Shown piece after piece: positions 8,745 through 16,105 of a stretch of DNA of 34,704 bases; position 1 is the stretch's first letter; every line of letters begins with the position of its first letter. The stretch lies in assembly GCA_945900735.1 (NCBI GenBank), contig CAMDJX010000007.1, positions 1 to 34,704 of the forward strand. Direction: 5' to 3'. Both the position numbers and the translations under genes were made by a program. Below the pieces are notes generated by a model. The model ran no database searches. It was not told the origin of the DNA and saw nothing but the letters and a program-made list of their open reading frames with translations. Origin of the DNA: Acidimicrobium ferrooxidans DSM 10331. Lineage in GTDB: Bacteria; Actinomycetota; Acidimicrobiia; Acidimicrobiales; Ilumatobacteraceae.

Positions 8745-8761
8745 ATTGCCTCATCGGCAAT
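8745..8761 (+). other. short hairpin ATTGCC-TCATC-GGCAAT between gpsA and the 418-aa ORF
   Basis: Perfect 6-bp arms, 5-nt loop; no T-tract follows. Confidence 0.4.
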
Positions 8762-8770
8762 ACTGAAGCG

Positions 8771-10027
8771 GTGAGTAATTCGCCCGGCGTCATTTCATCT
8801 ATCTCCTTAAGCGCCAGCGTGCGCAAGGCGCGACACGTGTTGGGGGTGCGCGGCGGCGGATGGAGCGCGGTTGTGAACGAGCGCGGCTCGGTCACGCTCG
8901 ACGATGGTTCGCCCACATTGTTGTGGCATGTTGCGGCCGACGACCGTTGGCACGACCCGGCAAAAGAGCCCGGTGTTCGTCAGCAACGACGCGCAGGCGT
9001 GCCAGTTGTGGAAACCCGCGTTCGCATTCCGGGCGGTGACGCGGTGCAGCGCGTGTATGCAGTGCCCGATCATGGCGGGCTTTTTGTCATGGAGTTCAGC
9101 AACGAATCCACATTGCCTATTGCTATTGCGCTCACCCGGCCAGACATCATTTCGATGCGCTCGCCAAGCCCAGTTGGCCCGCAAGGCATCGAGTTGCCAG
9201 AGGGAAGCGTGGTCTTTCCAGTTGCGCACGGCTCTACGTTGCGCGTTGCGTTGTGCGTGAACGGCTCGCAGCCAGCTATCAATCTCGACAGGTTGCCTAA
9301 CGCCGAACAACTGCAGCGCGGTTGGCTCACCAGCGTAGAAAAGGCGGGCTGGTCGATTGTTCCCGACAAGTCGCTTTCGCCGATCATCAACCGATTGCGC
9401 AGCGATGCGTTGGTGTTGAGTGCGCACCCCGTCTCGCAATGGGCCGACAACATTGAGGCCGACGATGTTGCGTTCTTGCTCACCGTGCACGAATTGGTGC
9501 GAATGGGTGAGCGCGTAGAGCAGCACATTTTTGCAGTGGTGCAAGCGGTGGAAAATGTGTTGAAGGCGCAACGCAAGGCAGCAAGCGTTGCGTGGGATGC
9601 AGAGCGCGCATTGTTTGCCGCGCAGTGTGTGTTTGGCGCGATGGGCGAGACGCGGGCTGCAAGCGATGTGCTGTTGTCGCGCACCCGCCTGGCAGATGTT
9701 GGTGCGTTGCCCAACGAGGCGCCCACCGATATTCGCGTTATTGGTTGGCTAGACGAACAGTTGGTTTCGGCCCGACGCGACGGAACGGTGGCGCTGTTGC
9801 GTTACGGCATTCCGCGCATGTGGCTTGGTGTCAACTTCGAATGCCACGACATTGTTGTCTCTCACAATCAGGCGGTTTCGTATGGCGTGCGCTGGCATGC
9901 CGAACGCCCCGCGTTGTTGTGGGAAGTGCAAGGCGCAAGCATCGCGCTCGATGCCGGGGCAACCGACCCAACGTGGTCGAGCACAGCCACCAGCGGAGAA
10001 ACATTGTTGGCTGGGTTTTTGCCGTGA
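8771..10027 (+). CDS. hypothetical protein (418 aa)
   Basis: Long ORF in operon-like position, with its stop overlapping the rnhB GTG; no family recognised. Confidence 0.85.
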   Translation: MSNSPGVISSISLSASVRKARHVLGVRGGGWSAVVNERGSVTLDDGSPTLLWHVAADDRWHDPAKEPGVRQQRRAGVPVVETRVRIPGGDAVQRVYAVPDHGGLFVMEFSNESTLPIAIALTRPDIISMRSPSPVGPQGIELPEGSVVFPVAHGSTLRVALCVNGSQPAINLDRLPNAEQLQRGWLTSVEKAGWSIVPDKSLSPIINRLRSDALVLSAHPVSQWADNIEADDVAFLLTVHELVRMGERVEQHIFAVVQAVENVLKAQRKAASVAWDAERALFAAQCVFGAMGETRAASDVLLSRTRLADVGALPNEAPTDIRVIGWLDEQLVSARRDGTVALLRYGIPRMWLGVNFECHDIVVSHNQAVSYGVRWHAERPALLWEVQGASIALDAGATDPTWSSTATSGETLLAGFLP

Positions 10028-10707
10028 CAACCCTGCCCACCACGGCAACCGAGCAAAGGTTGCTGTCTAGAGGGCATCACTACGTTGTGGGAATAGACGA
10101 GGTGGGCAAAGGCGCATGGGCCGGGCCGCTTGTCATTGGCGTTGCGGTACTCACGAACGACGTCATCCAATCGAAAGACCCAGGCGCACTGATGGGCGGC
10201 GCGCGCGACTCGAAACAATTGTCGGAAACAAAGCGCGAAGCAATGTTTGATCACGTAGCGGCAACGTGTGCGGGGTGGGCTACTGGCGCTGCATCACACG
10301 CAGAGTGCGATGAGCTGGGCATGAATGCTGCGCAAAGACTGGCCACCAAACGCGCTCTTTTACAGCTTGGCGAAAGTATCGACTTGCGAAAAGCATGTGC
10401 GGTCATCGACGGCAAGTGGGATTTTGTTTCGCCACACATCGCAAATGTGATGACCGAAGTGAAGGCCGACGCATCGTGCCTTTCCGTTTCTGCGGCTTCG
10501 GTATTGGCAAAGGTAAGTCGAGATCGATTGATGCGCGACTATGCGAAGGATTATTCGTTCTGGAGTTTTGAGACCAACAAGGGCTACCCGTGTGCGAAAC
10601 ACCGGCTGGCGTTGCAGGGGTACGGCCCTTCCGCCATTCATCGCACGTCGTGGGCGTTTATGGAGAACTTTGTGCCATGGCTGTCGGGTGCGCCTGGCGC
10701 AGCGTGA
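10024..10707 (+). CDS. rnhB: ribonuclease HII
   Basis: VVGIDEVGKGAWAGPLVIGVAVL...DSKQLSETKR...KVSRDRLM. GTG at 10024 (GTGA overlap) replaces the out-of-frame extension in ORF 9592-10707. Confidence 0.94.
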   Translation: MTTLPTTATEQRLLSRGHHYVVGIDEVGKGAWAGPLVIGVAVLTNDVIQSKDPGALMGGARDSKQLSETKREAMFDHVAATCAGWATGAASHAECDELGMNAAQRLATKRALLQLGESIDLRKACAVIDGKWDFVSPHIANVMTEVKADASCLSVSAASVLAKVSRDRLMRDYAKDYSFWSFETNKGYPCAKHRLALQGYGPSAIHRTSWAFMENFVPWLSGAPGAA

Positions 10708-11137
10708 GGGGAAGCCGCTGTAGTTGCCGGTTGCTCAGGGTTGGAAGAAACTGACGCACCGCTAAACCGCCCTGCAACGCTTGTGCCGCGCCAAACATGG
10801 TGCAGCGTTGCAACGAGCGAGTGAACGAACTGTTGGCGCCGGCGTTGAAACTGAGCCCAACGGCCGAAGCCATGTAGGGCACGTCGATTTCGAACCCGCC
10901 GGGAAACTCTTCAAACCCGATGACGATGCGCCGCAAAATCCAGAGCGCGCTTGGGCCAAGCACGGGCAACCAAAAGTGTTCGACGTACCGAGACAACACG
11001 CAATGGCCGTTGGTGTCCACCACCGGGTCGTGCCATGGCACCACCACCAAAGTTTGTTCAATCAGCAACTCGCGCGCTTTTGGCAAATGTCGCACCGTGT
11101 GTGGTTCGTGCACAGATTGTTGGTTCGGTTCGTCCAT
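10658..11137 (-). CDS. conserved actinobacterial hypothetical protein (159 aa)
   Basis: VVPWHDPVVDTNGHCVLSRYVEHFWLPVLGPSALWILRRI resembles actinobacterial hypothetical proteins from memory. Its 3' end overlaps rnhB antisense. Confidence 0.75.
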   Translation of the reverse strand: MDEPNQQSVHEPHTVRHLPKARELLIEQTLVVVPWHDPVVDTNGHCVLSRYVEHFWLPVLGPSALWILRRIVIGFEEFPGGFEIDVPYMASAVGLSFNAGANSSFTRSLQRCTMFGAAQALQGGLAVRQFLPTLSNRQLQRLPLTLRQAHPTAMAQSSP

Positions 11138-11148
11138 ACCCGTGATGT

Positions 11149-11928
11149 GTGCGCGAAGATGGTGCGGTGGAAGATGTGTCGTCGCAAGCGCTGAGCGAAG
11201 CGCGCACGTTGTTGGCGCAATCTCTGCGCGTCACCGTGTTTACCGGCGCGGGCATTTCTACCGATTCGGGAATCCCCGATTATCGCGGCCCCAATGGTTT
11301 GTGGACACGTAACCCGAAGGCCGAAAAAATGTCGTCGCTCAGCCACTATTTGGAAGATCCGGAGGTGCGCCAGTTGGCGTGGCAAAACCGCGTGCGTTCG
11401 CCGGCGTGGGATGCGCAACCAAACGACGGGCATCGCGCACTGGTGAAGCTGGAGGAGCGCGGCGTGTTGGTTGCGTTGGTGACGCAAAACATTGACGAGT
11501 TGCATCAGCAAGCAGGGCATCAACCGAACAACGTTGTGGAAGTGCATGGCACCATGCGTTATTCGCGGTGCTGGAGTTGTGCCGACCGTCGACCAATGCA
11601 AGAAACGTTGCAACGCGTGCGCGACGGCGAAATTGACCCGGCGTGTTTGTTATGTTCTGGCATTTTGAAAAGCGACACCATCAGCTTCGGTCAGTCGTTG
11701 GTGCCAGAAGTAATCGAGCGTGCCATGTGGGCGAGTGAGAACTGCGATGTGTTGCTTGCCGTTGGCTCGAGCTTGTCGGTGTTTCCTGCTGCCAACGTGG
11801 TGCCGCGGGCGAAGGCCGCTGGTGCGCGGGTGATCATCATTAATGGTGAGCCAACCAAGATGGATCAGTACGCCGACGTGTTGCTCGTGGGCAAGATTGG
11901 CGATGTACTTCCCGCCGTTATTGGGTAG
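11149..11928 (+). CDS. NAD-dependent deacylase (sirtuin)
   Basis: FTGAGISTDSGIPDYRGPNGLW, TQNIDELHQQAGH, CxxC...CxxC zinc site, VGSSLSVFPAA. Confidence 0.95.
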   Translation: MREDGAVEDVSSQALSEARTLLAQSLRVTVFTGAGISTDSGIPDYRGPNGLWTRNPKAEKMSSLSHYLEDPEVRQLAWQNRVRSPAWDAQPNDGHRALVKLEERGVLVALVTQNIDELHQQAGHQPNNVVEVHGTMRYSRCWSCADRRPMQETLQRVRDGEIDPACLLCSGILKSDTISFGQSLVPEVIERAMWASENCDVLLAVGSSLSVFPAANVVPRAKAAGARVIIINGEPTKMDQYADVLLVGKIGDVLPAVIG

Positions 11929-11931
11929 GCG

Positions 11932-11956
11932 TATAATCCCGACTTAAACGGTAGGG
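11932..11956 (+). promoter_or_regulatory. TATAAT -10 directly followed by imperfect palindrome CCCGAC-N7-GTAGGG upstream of the rhodanese-MoeB gene
   Basis: TATAAT at 11932-11937; arms 11938-11943 and 11951-11956 with one mismatch. Confidence 0.5.
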
Positions 11957-11979
11957 TATTAGCCGGAGGTCCCCCCAAC

Positions 11980-13146
11980 ATGGCCAGTTTCCGCGACTTG
12001 CTTGCACAAGCAAAAGCACAAATCACCGAGATCGATACCAACGAATCGGCCGCGCGCGTTTCCGCGGGCGGGGTCATCATGCTCGACGTTCGCGAGCCAG
12101 ACGAACACGAACAGGGCACACTTGTTGGCGCATTGCACATTCCGCGCGGACACCTTGAAGCCCAAATTGAGGGCAAGATCGTCGACAAGAATGCGCCAGT
12201 CATTGTGTATTGCGCGGGTGGCGTGCGAAGCGCATTTGCAGCAAAGACTTTGCAAGAACTTGGTTACACCAACGTGTTGTCCATGGCCGGCGGTTTCGGC
12301 AAATGGAAAGACGAAGGCCGCGAGTGGCGCACACCAACATTGCTGAGCGCCGAACAACGCAATCGTTATCAACGACACATCTTGTTGCCCGAAGTTGGGG
12401 TAGAGGGCCAGGCCAAATTGTTGGGAAGCAAAGTATTGATGCTTGGCGCGGGCGGCCTTGGTTCGCCTTCAGCGATGTACTTGGCTGCAGCAGGCGTTGG
12501 CACGATTGGCATTGTCGACATGGACGAAGTGGATGCATCAAACTTGCAGCGCCAAATTTTGCACAACATGGATCGCATTGGCGACCGCAAAGTTGAGTCG
12601 GCAAAAAAGACGCTCAACTTGCTGAACCCCGACGTCAAAGTGATTACGTACGACACGCGTTTGGATGCCAGCAACATCATGGAAATCATTAAGGGCTACG
12701 ACATCATCGTGGACGGCGCCGACAACTTCCCAAGCCGTTACTTGCTCAACGATGCAAGTATCAAACTTGGCATTCCAGTGGTGCACGGTTCCATCTTCCG
12801 CTTTGAAGGAATGGTGACGGTGTTCGATCCAAAGTCGGGCCCCACCTATCGCGACATGGTGCCCGAGCCGCCGCCAGCAGAGCTTGCACCAAGCTGTGCA
12901 GAAGCCGGCGTGTTGGGCGTGCTGCCAGGAATCGTTGGGTCGATTCAGGCGCTCGAAACCATCAAGGTGTTGTTGGGTCTTGGCGATTCACTCAGTGGCC
13001 GAATCCTTGCCATCGACACCACGGAAATGACGTTCCGCACCTTCAAATTGCGTCCGGATCCAAACAATCACGTGACGTATGCCAACCGCGACCGCATCGA
13101 AGTACGTGATCTTGAGGGTGCCTGCGCCCCTTGGCTTTCCCACTAA
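11980..13146 (+). CDS. rhodanese-MoeB/ThiF fusion (sulfur-carrier adenylyltransferase)
   Basis: N-terminal rhodanese (VIMLDVREPDEHEQG..., CAGGVRS loop), then ThiF/MoeB (RYQRHILLPEVGVEGQAKLLGSKVLMLGAGGLGSPSAMYLAAAGVG). Confidence 0.92.
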   Translation: MASFRDLLAQAKAQITEIDTNESAARVSAGGVIMLDVREPDEHEQGTLVGALHIPRGHLEAQIEGKIVDKNAPVIVYCAGGVRSAFAAKTLQELGYTNVLSMAGGFGKWKDEGREWRTPTLLSAEQRNRYQRHILLPEVGVEGQAKLLGSKVLMLGAGGLGSPSAMYLAAAGVGTIGIVDMDEVDASNLQRQILHNMDRIGDRKVESAKKTLNLLNPDVKVITYDTRLDASNIMEIIKGYDIIVDGADNFPSRYLLNDASIKLGIPVVHGSIFRFEGMVTVFDPKSGPTYRDMVPEPPPAELAPSCAEAGVLGVLPGIVGSIQALETIKVLLGLGDSLSGRILAIDTTEMTFRTFKLRPDPNNHVTYANRDRIEVRDLEGACAPWLSH

Positions 13147-13151
13147 GTAAC

Positions 13152-13157
13152 TAGTAT
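13152..13157 (+). promoter_or_regulatory. candidate leaderless -10 (TAGTAT) for glf
   Basis: TAGTAT, 6 nt, GTG 13164. Confidence 0.5.
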
Positions 13158-13163
13158 TTAGCC

Positions 13164-14324
13164 GTGGTGTCACGGTCGTTTGCCATCGTTGGCGCAGGAT
13201 TTTCAGGCGCTGTGGTGGCCCGCCAGATGGCCGAGGCTGGGCATACCGCAACCGTGTATGACACCAGGCCCCATGTGGCCGGCAACTGCTTCACCGCCCG
13301 CGACGAAACCGATGTGATGGTGCACGTATACGGCCCGCACATCTTTCATACGCAGCACCAACACGTGTGGGACTACATCAACCGCTTTGGCGAAATGATG
13401 CCGTACCGACACACGGTTCGCGCAATGGTGGGCGACACCATGTATCGAATGCCCATGAACCTGACGCTGATCAACGACTTTTTCGGCACCCAGTTCACCC
13501 CCGAAGAGGCTGAAGCGTTTGTTACGTCAAAGGCCGACGCAACAATTACGAACCCTGTTTCGTTTGAGGATCAGGCGCTTCGTTTTGTTGGACGCGAATT
13601 GTACGAAGCATTTTTTGCCGGCTACACAAAAAAGCAGTGGGGCGTCGACCCAACCGAATTGCCGGCCAGCATCTTGGCCCGGTTGCCACTGCGCTTCACC
13701 GCAGATGATTCGTATTTCAATCATCCGTTTCAGGCAATACCGCGCAACGGCTACACGCCAATCGTGCAAGCAATCCTGGATCACCCGAACATCACGGTGC
13801 ACCTGAACACGCGTTTCAACAAATCGCAATCCGGTTCGTTCGATCACGTGGTCTGGACTGGCCCCATCGATGCATATTTCAATTTCGAGCATGGCCGTTT
13901 GGGTTATCGCACACTTGATTTTGTTAAAGAAGTACACGATGGCGATTTCCAAGGCTGCCCAGTGCTCAACTATTGCGACGTGGAAGTTCCGTACACACGA
14001 ATTACCGAGCACAAACATTTTGCTCCGTGGGAAACACACGAACAAACCGTGACGTATCGCGAGTATTCGCGGTTGTGCGAGGAAAACGACACGCCGTATT
14101 ACCCAATTCGGTTGGTGGAAGAAAAAGATCAGTTGCTCAACTACGTGCAACGCGCACGTGACGAACGCAATGTCACGTTCCTGGGCAGGCTTGGCACCTA
14201 TCGTTATCTCGACATGGACGTCACTATTCACGAGGCGCTGCAGGCCGCGAGCGGCATGCTTTCGGCAATGGCCGACGGCAGCGACATCCCTTCGTTCTTC
14301 ACCGACCCAATTGGCGTGGCATGA
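13164..14324 (+). CDS. glf: UDP-galactopyranose mutase
   Basis: FAD-binding AIVGAGFSGAVVARQMAEAG; HVAGNCF; YGPHIFHT; GYTKKQWG. Confidence 0.93.
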   Translation: MVSRSFAIVGAGFSGAVVARQMAEAGHTATVYDTRPHVAGNCFTARDETDVMVHVYGPHIFHTQHQHVWDYINRFGEMMPYRHTVRAMVGDTMYRMPMNLTLINDFFGTQFTPEEAEAFVTSKADATITNPVSFEDQALRFVGRELYEAFFAGYTKKQWGVDPTELPASILARLPLRFTADDSYFNHPFQAIPRNGYTPIVQAILDHPNITVHLNTRFNKSQSGSFDHVVWTGPIDAYFNFEHGRLGYRTLDFVKEVHDGDFQGCPVLNYCDVEVPYTRITEHKHFAPWETHEQTVTYREYSRLCEENDTPYYPIRLVEEKDQLLNYVQRARDERNVTFLGRLGTYRYLDMDVTIHEALQAASGMLSAMADGSDIPSFFTDPIGVA

Positions 14325-16105
14325 CGCAAATGTTGCAACGGCTTACGTTGCCCAAGCCGGAAACCGCAGAACCGCTGTTGTATGCGCGCCTGGTTGGCGA
14401 ATCGCGCGTTGTTCCCGACGGCGTGGTGCTGGCAAGCGGCGCACAGGTTTCGTTCGACACTTCGTTCGGTGTGTTCGCTGCCGGCCGCTGGCGCCGCGTC
14501 TCCACGGTTAATCAACTGTCGGTAGAGGTTCGTGCGTCGGGCATTGGCGTTGTTGAAGTGGTTGCGGTTACCGGCGCGCGCGAGGAAGTGGTGGCGCATG
14601 CGTCGCTGCCGCGCGGCGAGGGCGCACCAACCAGCGTTGTGCTGTCGCTAGAGCCACTGCAAACATCCAAACACGGCACCTATTTCGTTCGTGTTCGCGC
14701 TGACGGTGGCGAGGTGTGCATGACGGGCGGGCAGTGGATTACTGGCGATGCGCCCGCGCATGATGTGCGCCTATCGCTCTCCATCACCACGTTCAACAGG
14801 CAGGAGTACGTGCGAAAAACTGTGCACAACGTGCTGCAGCTGGAGTCCGAACTTGCCGCGCTTACGGGGCGCTTGCGCGTGTTCGTGGTGGACAACGCAC
14901 AGAACGTCACGTTTGACGCCGCACCAAATGCGCCGCTGCAAGTGGTGCCAAACGGCAACTTGGGCGGCGCTGGCGGCTTCGCCCGCGGCCTGATGGAACT
15001 GCGCAAGCAGGGTTGGGCAACGCACGTGTTGTTTATGGATGACGACATCACGCTCGAGCCCGAGGCGCTGGTGCGAACCATGGCGTTGTTTGCATTTGCG
15101 CGCGACCCGAAGTTGTGCGTGCACGGCGCAATGCTGAGCGAAGAGCGCCCATGGCTGCAGTTCGAGGCCGGCTCGGAATATTCTTTTAGGTCTATCTACC
15201 CGCTGCAGGCCCTGGGCCGCGAAGACGACTTGCGCACGCGCGAGCTTGCCATCACAGACGCGCCAGAAATTCCGTTTGATTACACAGCGTGGTGGTACAC
15301 CGCGTTTCCTATCAACATCACCAAAGACAACCCACTGCCCGTGTTTGTGCGTGGCGACGACGTTGGCTTCGGCTTGATGCACACCGGAAAGCACTCCATC
15401 ACGCTGAACGGCGTCATTGTTTGGCACGCCGATTTCGGCCTAAAGAACAACCCGTCTTCGCTCTATTACGAGTCGCGCAACTTGGCGCTTGTCGACACGC
15501 TGGTGTTTGACAAGCATCACTGGTGGAACCTTGCGTACCGTTTCATGTCGTTCGGTTTCCGCAACTTGTTCTCCATGCGTTACGCCTCAACTGAATACAT
15601 GCTGAAGGGGCTGAACGCGTTTCTTGCTGGGCCAGATGCATGGATGAAGATCAACCACGCCGCATTGCACGACGAGTTGCGTGTTTGCGCAGAAGAGCGC
15701 CCGCAACCATTGTCTGGCGATTTGTTGCTGATTGCGCCACGCCAACCGCGCCACAAAGTGCTGCGTGCGTTTGGCTTCTTGTTTGCACTGTTGCTTGTGG
15801 GCGGCTACCTCATTCCTCGGCCACTGCGCCTGCGTCGTCACGGCATTGGCCCAATTGATGCACGGGCGGTAGGCGTTGCCACCTTGCGCAATAGCATTTT
15901 GTACCGTCACGATCGCATTGCAGATGGCTACGTGGTGCAGCGCGACACCAAACGATTCTGGAAACTACTTGGCGAGGTTGCTGGCTCGATCGTGCATATT
16001 GCGTCTTCGTACAACCGTTTGAAGCGCGAGTACCGCGCGGCGTATCCGTTAATGGTCAGCGATGCTGCGTGGGAAGAGCGGTTTAGCGCTGCGCTGAAGC
16101 GCTAA
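14321..16105 (+). CDS. GT2 glycosyltransferase, galactofuranosyltransferase GlfT2-like
   Basis: SITTFNRQEYVRKTVHNVL, NGNLGGAGGFARGL, FMDDDI, WWYTAFP, FVRGDDVGFGL, HADFGLKNNPSSLYYESRN; adjacent to glf (ATGA overlap). Confidence 0.88.
   Translation: MTQMLQRLTLPKPETAEPLLYARLVGESRVVPDGVVLASGAQVSFDTSFGVFAAGRWRRVSTVNQLSVEVRASGIGVVEVVAVTGAREEVVAHASLPRGEGAPTSVVLSLEPLQTSKHGTYFVRVRADGGEVCMTGGQWITGDAPAHDVRLSLSITTFNRQEYVRKTVHNVLQLESELAALTGRLRVFVVDNAQNVTFDAAPNAPLQVVPNGNLGGAGGFARGLMELRKQGWATHVLFMDDDITLEPEALVRTMALFAFARDPKLCVHGAMLSEERPWLQFEAGSEYSFRSIYPLQALGREDDLRTRELAITDAPEIPFDYTAWWYTAFPINITKDNPLPVFVRGDDVGFGLMHTGKHSITLNGVIVWHADFGLKNNPSSLYYESRNLALVDTLVFDKHHWWNLAYRFMSFGFRNLFSMRYASTEYMLKGLNAFLAGPDAWMKINHAALHDELRVCAEERPQPLSGDLLLIAPRQPRHKVLRAFGFLFALLLVGGYLIPRPLRLRRHGIGPIDARAVGVATLRNSILYRHDRIADGYVVQRDTKRFWKLLGEVAGSIVHIASSYNRLKREYRAAYPLMVSDAAWEERFSAALKR

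Noticed and set aside
7897-8916. 339-aa and 249-aa minus-strand ORFs opposite gpsA
   Set aside because: Antisense to unmistakable GpsA; composition typical of shadow frames.
9592-10023. N-terminal extension of the rnhB ORF in the track
   Set aside because: Overlaps the coding 418-aa ORF in another frame; RNase HII homology begins after GTG 10024.
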